DNA from: Paractinoplanes ovalisporus
GTDB taxonomy: Bacteria; Actinomycetota; Actinomycetes; Mycobacteriales; Micromonosporaceae
Assembly (NCBI RefSeq): GCF_016834655.1
Contig: NZ_JAENHP010000006.1
Span: 310,001-374,000, forward strand
DNA: 64,000 bases
Direction: 5' to 3'
This document shows, in pieces, positions 50,288-58,203 of the stretch. A model generated the notes under the pieces. That model was not told where the DNA came from, made no database searches, and was given only the letters and a program-made list of their open reading frames with translations. The translations under genes and the position numbers were made by a program. The stretch's first letter is position 1. The number at the start of each line of letters is the position of its first letter.

Positions 50288-50307
50288 TCTCCTACCGGTA
50301 TAGGAGA
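50288..50307. promoter_or_regulatory. Candidate ROK operator
   Basis: TCTCCTA (50288-50294) and TAGGAGA (50301-50307) form a perfect inverted repeat with a six-base spacer. It lies 19 bases before the -35 element of the sulfatase operon, so the adjacent ROK regulator is the obvious binder. Confidence 0.55.
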
Positions 50308-50325
50308 GATAATTCTGTCGGACTG

Positions 50326-50355
50326 TTGACGGAAAAATAGAGGCGCGCCTACGGT
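50326..50355 (+). promoter_or_regulatory. Promoter of the sulfatase operon
   Basis: TTGACG (50326-50331) and TACGGT (50350-50355) are 18 bases apart. The -10 is followed by six bases and GTG 50362, so transcription probably begins at the start codon itself (leaderless). Confidence 0.75.
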
Positions 50356-50361
50356 GGCGAC

Positions 50362-51507
50362 GTGTCCGGTTCTCAAGGCGTACATGCGCTGGTCAGGCGT
50401 GCTCACGAGGAGCGCGTGCTGGCGATTCTGCGCGAGCGCGGCGGGCTCAGCCGGGCCCAGATCGCGGCCCGATCGGGCCTTTCACGCACGACTCTTTCCG
50501 AAATAACTGGCGACCTTCTCGCACGCGGCGCGATCGTGGTCGTCAATACCGATGCCCGCGACCGGGCCGGCAGCGGCCGCCCGGCCGAACTGCTCGCGCT
50601 CGATCCTCGGTCCGGCCAGTTCCTCGGGGTCGACCTCGGGCACACCCGGGTCCGGGTCGCGGTCGCCGACGCCGCCCACGAGGTCATCGCGAGCGCTGTG
50701 GAGGAATATCCACCGGGCAGTTCGTGGCCGCTGCGGCTGGCGGCCGGCGTCGACCTCATCGACCGGGTCGCCCGCGAGCAGGGCATCATCCTCTCCGCGC
50801 TGCAGGGCATCGGGGTCGGTGTCGCCGGTCCCTATCCGGCCGGCGGCTCCCGGGCCGACGTGCTGGCCGCCTTCTCGGCCCGCTTCGCGGCGCCGGTGAT
50901 CGTCGACAACAACACCCGGTTCGCCGCGCTCGCCGAGGCCAGCGGCGAGGCCGAGGCGGCCGACGTCCTCTATGTGCGCCTAGCCGACGGCATCGGCGGC
51001 GGCCTGGTCGTCGGCGGCCGGCTGGTCTCCGGTGCGGGCGGCGCGGCCGGCGAGTTCGGCCACGTCAAGGTCGACCCGGCCGGTGGGGCCTGCCGCTGCG
51101 GCAAGCGCGGCTGCCTCGAGACGGTCGCGGCGGTGCGCCCCGCGCTGGCCGCCGCCGGCGTGCGCGACCTGGGTGAACTGGCGCTCCGGCGGGAGGAGCC
51201 GCGGGTCCGCGCGGCGATGGACCGGGTCGCCGACGCGCTCGGCCGCGTGCTCGCCGACGCCGCCCTGATTCTCAATCCTGAACTGATCGTGATCGGCGGT
51301 CCGCTGCCGTTCGCCGTGCCCGGCATCGTGACCCGGGCCGGGGCCGTCATCGCGGCCGAGATGATCCCGCTCGGGGCCGGCCCGCTGATCCGGGCCGCCC
51401 GGCTCGGTGACGACGACGGCGCCCGCGGCGCCATCACCGCTTGTTTCCTGCAGTCCCCACTGCTCGCCGACTATCCCGCCCCCCGAACCCCTGGGAGCTT
51501 GTCATGA
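50362..51507 (+). CDS. ROK-family transcriptional regulator
   Basis: The protein has 381 residues. A winged helix-turn-helix of about residues 10-65 (GLSRAQIAARSGLSRTTLSE) is followed by the ROK sugar-kinase-like fold: FLGVDLGHTRVRVAVAD for phosphate binding, then VIVDNNTRFAALAEA. The second binding-site motif is FGHVKVDPAGG, and the zinc motif is CRCGKRGCLE. The catalytic DND-type aspartate found in true kinases appears as DNN, fitting a regulator rather than an enzyme. It heads a seven-gene unit and overlaps the permease start by four bases. The inducer is probably a sugar released from the imported sulfate ester (inference). Confidence 0.88.
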   Translation: MSGSQGVHALVRRAHEERVLAILRERGGLSRAQIAARSGLSRTTLSEITGDLLARGAIVVVNTDARDRAGSGRPAELLALDPRSGQFLGVDLGHTRVRVAVADAAHEVIASAVEEYPPGSSWPLRLAAGVDLIDRVAREQGIILSALQGIGVGVAGPYPAGGSRADVLAAFSARFAAPVIVDNNTRFAALAEASGEAEAADVLYVRLADGIGGGLVVGGRLVSGAGGAAGEFGHVKVDPAGGACRCGKRGCLETVAAVRPALAAAGVRDLGELALRREEPRVRAAMDRVADALGRVLADAALILNPELIVIGGPLPFAVPGIVTRAGAVIAAEMIPLGAGPLIRAARLGDDDGARGAITACFLQSPLLADYPAPRTPGSLS

Positions 51508-52313
51508 CCGTCGTCCAGGTGGACACCGAGGTGACCACCGGCAGCCCGCCGCCCCCGGAGCGCCGTCGTCGCGGCGTACCGAAGTCTTTGTGGAACGCCC
51601 TGTCGGTGGTGCTCGGAGTCGGGGTGTGGTGGGGCTTCTCGCTCACCGGTTTCGACATCCCGGCGCCGCCCGAGGTGCTGAAGCGCGGAGGCGAGCTGAT
51701 CGCCGACGGCACCCTGGCCGACGACGTGCTGGCCAGCCTCGGCCGGGTGCTCGCCGGGTTCGTGCTCGGCGTCGCGCTCGCCATCCCGGTCGGCTTCCTC
51801 ATGGGCTGGTACGGCGTGGCGCGCGGCCTGCTCGAGCCCTGGGTGCAGTTCTTCCGCACGATCCCGCCGCTCGCGATCATCCCGCTGGCGGTGGTGCTGA
51901 TGGGCATCGGCGAGACCCCGAAGATCTTCGTCATCTTCCTGGCCTCGTTCCTGGCCTGCGTCATCGCCACCTTCCAGGGCGTCGTCAACGTCGACAAGAC
52001 GCTGATCAACGCGGCCCGGGTGCTGGGCGCCAAGGACGGCACGATCTTCGCCCGCGTCGTGGTGCCGGCCTCCACGCCGTTCATCCTCGTCGGCATGCGG
52101 GTCGGCCTCGGCTCGTCCTGGGCCACGCTGGTCGCGGCCGAGCTGATCGCCGCGCAGCAGGGCCTGGGCTACCGCATGCAGAGCGCGCAGCTCTACTACG
52201 ACCTCCCGACGATCTTCGTGGGCCTGATCAGCATCGGCGTGCTCGGCCTGCTGATGGACCGCGTGCTGCTCCTCGCCGAGCGCCGTCTGACGAACTGGCA
52301 GGAGCGCCGATGA
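51504..52313 (+). CDS. ABC transporter permease (SsuC/TauC type)
   Basis: The protein has 269 residues from ATG 51504, preceded by GGGAGC. Six membrane helices are predicted. VQFFRTIPPLAIIPLAVVLM and GIGETPKIFVIFLASFLACV are characteristic of sulfonate/taurine/nitrate-type permeases. The ATPase-contact loop is INAARVLGAKDGTIFARVVV. The start and stop each overlap the neighbouring gene by four bases. It would import the organosulfate captured by the lipoprotein. Confidence 0.92.
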   Translation: MTVVQVDTEVTTGSPPPPERRRRGVPKSLWNALSVVLGVGVWWGFSLTGFDIPAPPEVLKRGGELIADGTLADDVLASLGRVLAGFVLGVALAIPVGFLMGWYGVARGLLEPWVQFFRTIPPLAIIPLAVVLMGIGETPKIFVIFLASFLACVIATFQGVVNVDKTLINAARVLGAKDGTIFARVVVPASTPFILVGMRVGLGSSWATLVAAELIAAQQGLGYRMQSAQLYYDLPTIFVGLISIGVLGLLMDRVLLLAERRLTNWQERR

Positions 52314-53071
52314 TCACCATTCAGAACGTCCGGAAGACCTTCCCGATCAAGGGCGGCGAGTTCGTCGCGCTGGGCGGCGTCGACCTCGACATCGCCGACA
52401 ACGAGTTCGTCACCGTCGTCGGGCCCTCGGGCTGCGGCAAGACCACGGTCATGAACATCCTGGCCGGGCTCGAGACGCCGACCAGCGGTCAGGCCCTCGT
52501 ACGGGAGAAGGAGATCACCGGTCCCGGGCCCGACCGCGGCGTGATCTTCCAGCAGTACGCCCTCTTCCCGTGGCTCACCGTCCGCAAGAACGTCGAGTTC
52601 GGACTGCGGACGGCCGGCGTGGGCCGCGACGAGCGGCGCGAACGGGCCCAGCACTTCATCGACCTGGTCGGCCTGCACGACTTCGCCGACGCGCTGCCCC
52701 GCACGCTCTCCGGCGGCATGAAACAGCGCTGCGCCATCGCCCGTGCCTACGCCGTCAACCCGTCGATCCTGCTGATGGACGAGCCCTTCGGCGCGGTCGA
52801 CGCCCTCACCCGCGTACGTCTTCAGGAACAGCTGCTCCAGACCTGGAGCCAGGAGAAACGCACCGTCGTCTTCATCACCCACGACGTCGACGAGGCGGTC
52901 TTCCTCGCCAACCGGGTGGTCGTCATGGCGGCCCGGCCCGGCCGGATCGTCGAGATCGTCGACGTCGACCTGCCCTACCCCCGTACCGAAGAACTGCGGC
53001 TCAGTCCCGCCTTCACGGCGCTGCGCAATCGCGTGTGGAGCGCCGTCTATCACCAGGAGCCAATTGCATGA
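52310..53071 (+). CDS. ABC transporter ATPase (SsuB/TauB type)
   Basis: The protein has 253 residues. The Walker A motif is VGPSGCGKTTVM near residue 43, the Q loop is in VIFQQYALFPWLTV, the signature is TLSGGMKQR, Walker B is ILLMDEPFGAVDALTR and the switch histidine is in FITHDVDEA. It energises the permease encoded just upstream. ATG 52310 overlaps the permease stop by four bases. Confidence 0.94.
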   Translation: MITIQNVRKTFPIKGGEFVALGGVDLDIADNEFVTVVGPSGCGKTTVMNILAGLETPTSGQALVREKEITGPGPDRGVIFQQYALFPWLTVRKNVEFGLRTAGVGRDERRERAQHFIDLVGLHDFADALPRTLSGGMKQRCAIARAYAVNPSILLMDEPFGAVDALTRVRLQEQLLQTWSQEKRTVVFITHDVDEAVFLANRVVVMAARPGRIVEIVDVDLPYPRTEELRLSPAFTALRNRVWSAVYHQEPIA

Positions 53072-54057
53072 AACGTCTTCTCGCCGCCCTCGCGGCGGCC
53101 TCTCTTCTCACCGTGGCCGCGTGCGGATCATCCGATGACAACGAATCGTCCGGTGGCACCACGAAGGTCAACTTCGGGTACATCGCCGACTTCAACGGCG
53201 CCAGCCTGCTGGCCGTCGCCGACGACCAGAAGCTGTGGGAGAAACACGGCATCGAGGTCAGCACCAAGGTCTTCACCAACGGCCCGCTGCAGATCACCGC
53301 GATCAACGCCGGCGACCTCGACTTCGGCTACATCGGCCCGGGCGCGGTCTGGCTGCCCGCCTCCGGCAAGGCCAAGATCGTCGCGCTGAACTCGCTCGGC
53401 AACGCCGACCGGGTGATCGCGCAGCCCGGCATCACCGACCTCGCCCAGCTCAAGGGCAAGAAGGTCGGCGTCCCCGAGGGCACCTCGGGCGACATGATCC
53501 TGACCCTGGCGCTGGAGAAGGCCGGCCTGTCCGCGACCGACATCCAGCGCGTCCCGATGGACCCGGCCACGATCGTCTCGGCGTTCGCGTCGGGCCAGAT
53601 CGACGCCGCCGGCATCTGGTACCCGCTGCTCAACAACATCAAGCAGAAGAAGCCGGACCTGGTCGAACTGGCCAAGAACGAGGACTTCGCCGACAGCGTC
53701 TCCTTCCCGACCGCGTTCGTGGCCGGCAACGAGGCCGTGAGCGGCAAGGCCGACACCGTCACCAAGGTCGTGCAGGTGCTGCGCGAGGCCATGGACTTCC
53801 GCGCGGCCAACCACGACAAGGCCGTCGAGCTCACCGCGGGCCTGCTCAAGCAGCCGGCCGACGCGGTCAAGGCGGACGCCGCCAACAGCAAGATGCTCGA
53901 CTCCAAGACACTGGACGGCTACACGGCCGACGGCACGGTCGACAAGTGGCTGAAGGGCATGGGCGACTACTTCGTCGGCGCCAAGAAGCTTCCCGACAAC
54001 CCGGACCCTTCGACCTACTACCTCGGTTCCGTCTTCACTGGAGCAGCATCGAAGTGA
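53068..54057 (+). CDS. ABC transporter substrate-binding lipoprotein (NMT1/SsuA-like)
   Basis: The protein has 329 residues with lipobox VAAC (Cys19). The fold is that of sulfonate/nitrate/taurine binding proteins: VNFGYIADFNGASLLAVADD, then LWEKHGIEVSTKVFTNGPLQ, AINAGDLDFGYIGPGAVW and LKGKKVGVPEGTSGDMILTL. DFRAANHDKAVELTAGLL lies in the C-terminal lobe. With two sulfatases encoded next, the ligand is probably an organic sulfate rather than a sulfonate. Four-base overlaps join it to both neighbours. Confidence 0.9.
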   Translation: MKRLLAALAAASLLTVAACGSSDDNESSGGTTKVNFGYIADFNGASLLAVADDQKLWEKHGIEVSTKVFTNGPLQITAINAGDLDFGYIGPGAVWLPASGKAKIVALNSLGNADRVIAQPGITDLAQLKGKKVGVPEGTSGDMILTLALEKAGLSATDIQRVPMDPATIVSAFASGQIDAAGIWYPLLNNIKQKKPDLVELAKNEDFADSVSFPTAFVAGNEAVSGKADTVTKVVQVLREAMDFRAANHDKAVELTAGLLKQPADAVKADAANSKMLDSKTLDGYTADGTVDKWLKGMGDYFVGAKKLPDNPDPSTYYLGSVFTGAASK

Positions 54058-55523
54058 ACTTCCTCTTCCTCATGACCGACCAGCACCGGGTCGACACGCT
54101 CGGGGCGTACGGCAACACCCAGGTCCGTACGCCCCACCTGGACCGCCTGGCGGCGACCGGGACCCGATTCGACCGGTGGTACACCCCGACCGCCATCTGC
54201 ACACCGGCCCGGGCCAGCCTGCTCACCGGGCAGGCGCCGTTCCGGCACAAGGTGCTGGCCAACCACGAACGCAACGTCGGCTACCAGGAGGACCTGCCGG
54301 ACGGCACGTTCACCTTCCCGGTCGCGCTGCGCGAGCAGGGTTACAACGTGGGCCTGATCGGCAAGTGGCACGCCGGCACGATCAAGGCCCCGGCCGACTA
54401 CGGGTTCGACGGCCCCCACCTCACGGGCTGGCACAACCCGGTCGATCATGAGGACTACCGGGCGTATCTCAAGGAGAACGACCTTCCCCCGTACGAGATC
54501 ACCGACCGGATCCGCGGGACGCTGCCCAACGGCGGCCCCGGGAATCTGCTCGCCGCCCGCCTGCAACAGCCGATCGAGGCGACCTTCGAGTACTACATGG
54601 CGACCCGGACGATCGAGATGCTGCGTCGCTACGCGGCTGATCCTTCGAAGCCCTTCTACCTGGCCACGCACTTCTTCGGGCCGCACCTGCCGTACATCGT
54701 CCCCGACGAGTACTTCGACATGATCGATCCGGAGACGGTCGAGCTGCCGAAGTCGATCGCCGAGACGTTCGAGGGCAAGCCGCCGGTGCAGCGCAACTAC
54801 AGCGCCCACTGGACGTTCGACACCATGCCGATCGAGGTCACGCGCAAGCTGATCGCGGTCTACTGGGGTTACGTGATGATGATCGACGAGCAGGTCGGGC
54901 GGATCCTCGACGAGGTCGACCGGCTCGGCCTGACCGACGAGACCACGGTGTTCTTCACGTGTGACCACGGGGAGTTCACCGGGGCCCACCGGCTGCACGA
55001 CAAGGGGCCGGCCATGTACGAGGACATCTATCGCACGCCGGGCATCGTCCGGATCCCGGGAGCGCCGCCGCAGGTCCGGGACGAGTTCGTCTCGCTGCTG
55101 GACTGCACGGCGACGATCCTCGACCTGGCCGGCGTCTCGGCGGAGGCCGCGGTCGACTCCCGTAGCCTCGTCCCGCTCGTGCGGGGTGAGCGGCCCGAAT
55201 GGCAGCGGGACATCGTGGCCGAGTTCCACGGCCACCACTTCCCCTATCCGCAGCGCATGCTCCGCGAAGACCGCTACAAACTGGTCGTCAACCCGGACTC
55301 GACCAACGAGCTCTACGACCTTCTCCGCGACCCCGACGAACTTCTCAACATCTATCACCACCCGGAGATGGCCGAGGTGCGCGGGCGGATGATGCGGCGG
55401 CTCTACACCCTGCTGGTCGAGCGGGACGACCGGTTCTACCACTGGATGACCTCGATGTACGACGTCGGCACGGTGGACCACGACCCGACCCTGAGCGGGC
55501 TCGACGAGGCGTCGTACCGATGA
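54054..55523 (+). CDS. Cysteine-type sulfatase 1
   Basis: The protein has 489 residues from GTG 54054 and no signal peptide, so it acts in the cytoplasm. The metal site starts FLFLMTDQHRVDTLGAYGN. The sulfatase signature is CTPARASLLTGQ, with Cys49 as the residue to be turned into formylglycine. GLIGKWHAG supplies lysine and histidine, and FFTCDHGEFTGAHRLHDKG provides the second metal pair. The C-terminal HGHHFPYPQRMLREDRYKLV is typical of this family of sulfatases. It is translated together with the transporter and the activating enzyme. Confidence 0.93.
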   Translation: MNFLFLMTDQHRVDTLGAYGNTQVRTPHLDRLAATGTRFDRWYTPTAICTPARASLLTGQAPFRHKVLANHERNVGYQEDLPDGTFTFPVALREQGYNVGLIGKWHAGTIKAPADYGFDGPHLTGWHNPVDHEDYRAYLKENDLPPYEITDRIRGTLPNGGPGNLLAARLQQPIEATFEYYMATRTIEMLRRYAADPSKPFYLATHFFGPHLPYIVPDEYFDMIDPETVELPKSIAETFEGKPPVQRNYSAHWTFDTMPIEVTRKLIAVYWGYVMMIDEQVGRILDEVDRLGLTDETTVFFTCDHGEFTGAHRLHDKGPAMYEDIYRTPGIVRIPGAPPQVRDEFVSLLDCTATILDLAGVSAEAAVDSRSLVPLVRGERPEWQRDIVAEFHGHHFPYPQRMLREDRYKLVVNPDSTNELYDLLRDPDELLNIYHHPEMAEVRGRMMRRLYTLLVERDDRFYHWMTSMYDVGTVDHDPTLSGLDEASYR

Positions 55524-56935
55524 GCGGGCGCCGGCCGAACATCGTCATGATCCTCACGGACGACCATGCCGCCCACGCGATCTCGGCGTACGGGTCCCGG
55601 GTCAACACGACGCCCCGGATCGACGAGATCGCCCAGCTCGGCCGGCGCTTCGACAACTGCTTCGCCACCAACTCGCTGTGCTCGCCGTCGCGGGCCAGCA
55701 TCCTGACCGGCACCTACAGCCACGTCAACGGCGTGACGACCCTGGTCACGCCGATCGACGCGGCCCAGCCGAGCTTCGTCAGCGCGCTGCGCTCGTCGGG
55801 CTACCGCACCGCGATGGTCGGCAAGTGGCACATGGGCGACGGCCCCGGGCACGACCCGCAGCATTTCGACTACTGGGATGTGCTGATCGGCCAGGGTGAC
55901 TACGTGGACACGGTCTTCCTGGATAAATCGGGCAAGCGGGTGGTCGAGGGCTATGCCACCGACGTCATCACCGACCTGGCCCTCAACTGGATCTCGTCGC
56001 TGCCGGCGGACGATCCGTACTGCGTGCTGATCTATCACAAGGCGCCGCACCGGCCGTGGGTTCCGCCGCCTTCCTTCGCCGGCCGTTACGTCGATCCGAT
56101 CCCCCTGCCGCCCACGTTCGACGACGACTACGCGACCCGTACGTCGTCGGCCCGTCGAGCGGCCATGCGGATCGCCGAACACCTCACGCTCGAAGACCTG
56201 AAGGTTCCGCCGCCGGACGGCTTGTCGTACGAGGAGGAGGCGCTCTGGAAGTACCAGCGGTTCATGGAGGACTACCTGCGCTGCGTGGACTCGGTCGACG
56301 ACAACGTGGGCCGGGTGACCGACTTCCTGCGTACGCGGGGAGATTTTGACGACACCCTGCTGATCTACGCCTCCGACCAGGGCTTCTTCCTCGGCGACCA
56401 CGGGTGGTTCGACAAGCGCTTCATGTACGAGGAATCGCTGCGCATGCCGCTCGTCCTGTCGTACCCGGCCCGGGTCGCCCCCGGCGTGGTCGGCGAGATG
56501 GTCACCAACGTGGACTGGGCGCAGACGCTGCTCGAAGCGGCCGGGGTGCCCGCCCACCCGCGCATGCAGGGCCGCAGCTTCTGGCCGCTGCTGACCGACG
56601 GATCATACGAGCCGGCCGAGGGCGTCTACTACCGCTACTGGGAGCACGACGACGTGTTCCACAAGGCGCCGGCGCACTACGGCTACCGGACATCGCGCTA
56701 CAAGCTGATCTACTTCTACAACGACGGCATGGGCCTGCCCGGCTGCGGCTGGGGGACCTACCCGCCCGAGTGGGAGCTCTACGACCTCCTCGTCGACCCG
56801 GCCGAGGTGCGCAACGTGTACGACGATCCGGCGTACGCGGGAATCCGGGAGGAACTGACCGTGGCGATGTGGAACGAGCAGGCCCGCCTCGGGGACAAGC
56901 CACACCCGAGCCAGCCCCGGCCGGTGACGTCATGA
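55520..56935 (+). CDS. Cysteine-type sulfatase 2
   Basis: The protein has 471 residues, again without a signal peptide. It has NIVMILTDDHAAHAISAYGS, the signature CSPSRASILTGTYSH with Cys54 as the future formylglycine, MVGKWHMGDGPGH, and IYASDQGFFLGDHGWFDKRF for metal binding. LYDLLVDPAEVRNVYDDPAY closes the fold. It differs strongly from sulfatase 1, so the two probably remove sulfate from different positions or substrates. Four-base overlaps link it to sulfatase 1 and to the activating enzyme. Confidence 0.93.
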   Translation: MSGRRPNIVMILTDDHAAHAISAYGSRVNTTPRIDEIAQLGRRFDNCFATNSLCSPSRASILTGTYSHVNGVTTLVTPIDAAQPSFVSALRSSGYRTAMVGKWHMGDGPGHDPQHFDYWDVLIGQGDYVDTVFLDKSGKRVVEGYATDVITDLALNWISSLPADDPYCVLIYHKAPHRPWVPPPSFAGRYVDPIPLPPTFDDDYATRTSSARRAAMRIAEHLTLEDLKVPPPDGLSYEEEALWKYQRFMEDYLRCVDSVDDNVGRVTDFLRTRGDFDDTLLIYASDQGFFLGDHGWFDKRFMYEESLRMPLVLSYPARVAPGVVGEMVTNVDWAQTLLEAAGVPAHPRMQGRSFWPLLTDGSYEPAEGVYYRYWEHDDVFHKAPAHYGYRTSRYKLIYFYNDGMGLPGCGWGTYPPEWELYDLLVDPAEVRNVYDDPAYAGIREELTVAMWNEQARLGDKPHPSQPRPVTS

Positions 56936-57849
56936 GCGCCTGCTGCAGCCCGTCGGCCTCTTCGCGCGGCCCGTCCGGCGTCGTCGCTCCCACCCGCCGG
57001 GGTCGGCATCCGGTGCCGCAGGCGTCCGTGCCCGGGCAGACGTTCGCGATGGGTGACGCCTCCGGTGACGGCGCCCGCCCCGACGGCGAAGAGCCGGTCC
57101 ATCCCGTACGGGTATCGCCGTTCCAGATCGACGCCACCACCGTGACCGTGGCCGACTTCCGGGCGTTCGTGTCGGACAGCGGATACCGCACCGAGGCCGA
57201 GGCGTTCGGCTGGTCGGCCGTGTTCCATTCGGTTGTTTCTTCTTCGGACGCGGACCACGTGGTCGGCAGCATGGCCGGGACGCCGTGGTGGCTGGGCGTC
57301 TCCGGAGCCGACTGGGCCCACCCCGGCGGCCCGTCCACGACGGCTCTCGATGACCACCCGGTGGTGCATGTCAGCTGGAACGACGCACAGGCCTACTGCA
57401 CGTGGGCCGGCCGGCGGCTGCCCACCGAGGCGGAATGGGAATGCGCGGCCCGGGGCGGCCGGGAGTCACTCCGCTACCCCTGGGGTGACGACCTGCCGCC
57501 GGAGTGGGCCTGCAACATCTGGCAGGGCACGTTCCCGACCGAGAACACGGCCGACGACGGTTGGGTGACCACGGCGCCGGCCCGCTCGTACGCACCCAAC
57601 GAATACGGTCTCTACCAGCCGATCGGCAACGTGTGGGAGTGGTGTGCCGACTGGTTCTCACCCCGGTACTACGCGATGTCCCCTGTGGATGATCCGCAGG
57701 GCCCTTCGCTGGGCGCCGCACGCGTGATCCGCGGTGGCTCCTACCTGTGCCACGACTCGTACTGCAATCGCTACCGCAATGCGGCCCGCTCGTCGAACAC
57801 TCCCGATTCCTCGACCGGCAATACGGGCTTTCGTACGGTCGCCCTCTGA
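56932..57849 (+). CDS. Formylglycine-generating enzyme (FGE)
   Basis: The protein has 305 residues, close to the Streptomyces enzyme. It oxidises the cysteine of the C-x-(P/S)-x-R motif of sulfatases to formylglycine with oxygen and copper(I). The fold is shown by FAMGDASGDG, HPVRVSPFQIDATTVTVADF, PVVHVSWNDAQAYCTWAGRR and LPTEAEWECAARGG. GNVWEWCADWFSPRYYA precedes the active site. The two catalytic copper-binding cysteines are Cys273 and Cys278 in GGSYLCHDSYCNRYR. The first 15 residues are cysteine- and serine-rich and poorly conserved. It is the last gene of the operon, after the two sulfatases it would activate. Confidence 0.94.
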   Translation: MSACCSPSASSRGPSGVVAPTRRGRHPVPQASVPGQTFAMGDASGDGARPDGEEPVHPVRVSPFQIDATTVTVADFRAFVSDSGYRTEAEAFGWSAVFHSVVSSSDADHVVGSMAGTPWWLGVSGADWAHPGGPSTTALDDHPVVHVSWNDAQAYCTWAGRRLPTEAEWECAARGGRESLRYPWGDDLPPEWACNIWQGTFPTENTADDGWVTTAPARSYAPNEYGLYQPIGNVWEWCADWFSPRYYAMSPVDDPQGPSLGAARVIRGGSYLCHDSYCNRYRNAARSSNTPDSSTGNTGFRTVAL

Positions 57850-57963
57850 TCCCGCTACTCCCGTCGATCGTCCCTGTTCGCCCCTTCATGATCTGTCCCT
57901 GTTTTGCCGGCCAAGGATCGACCTGATTTGCCCGTTCGCAACGTGCTCGTCCTCGACCGCCGT

Positions 57964-58056
57964 CAACGTGTCCAGCCCATGATCACCCGCAACGTGTCCA
58001 GCCCATGATCACCCGCAACGTGTCCGGCCCATGATCACCTCCAACTTGCCCGGCCC
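57964..58056. repeat. 26-bp tandem repeat, about 3.6 copies
   Basis: Copies at 57964-57989 and 57990-58015 are identical, beginning CAACGTGTCCAGCCCATGAT. The third (58016-58041) has two changes, and the partial fourth (58042-58056) has more. There are no spacers between copies. Confidence 0.9.
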
Positions 58057-58106
58057 ACCCGACCAGGGGGCCTCCACCCTAAAGAGGTGCGGGGTCGATG
58101 GCCGAG

Positions 58107-58132
58107 TTATCCACACTGGCGACTTATCCACA
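58107..58132 (+). promoter_or_regulatory. Pair of DnaA-box-like 9-mers upstream of the GH43 gene
   Basis: TTATCCACA occurs at 58107-58115 and 58124-58132, both exact DnaA-box matches, with starts 17 bases apart and an eight-base spacer. The pair points towards the gene, 72 bases before its ATG. The same arrangement lies before the APH-like gene at 8157-8182. Confidence 0.65.
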
Positions 58133-58203
58133 GGGGCGCCCCCAAGCCCCGCCCGTCGCCGCTAGCGTTCCGACCCGATTCCCCTCGTCCCCGGGAGCCA
58201 CGG

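Larger units (their letters stand above)
57850..58203. other. Intergenic region with repeats and DnaA-like boxes
   Basis: No gene is visible. The first 110 bases contain GATCGTCCCTGTT-like and CATGATC segments, then a 26-bp tandem repeat (57964-58056), then the paired DnaA-like boxes (58107-58132) and the leader of the GH43 gene. No clear terminator for the sulfatase operon was found. Confidence 0.6.

Noticed and set aside
57964..58056. Possible CRISPR array
   Set aside because: The repeats follow each other directly with no spacers, and no cas genes are present.
58107..58132. Possible replication origin because of DnaA boxes
   Set aside because: Only two boxes are present, without an AT-rich region or dnaA/dnaN neighbours.
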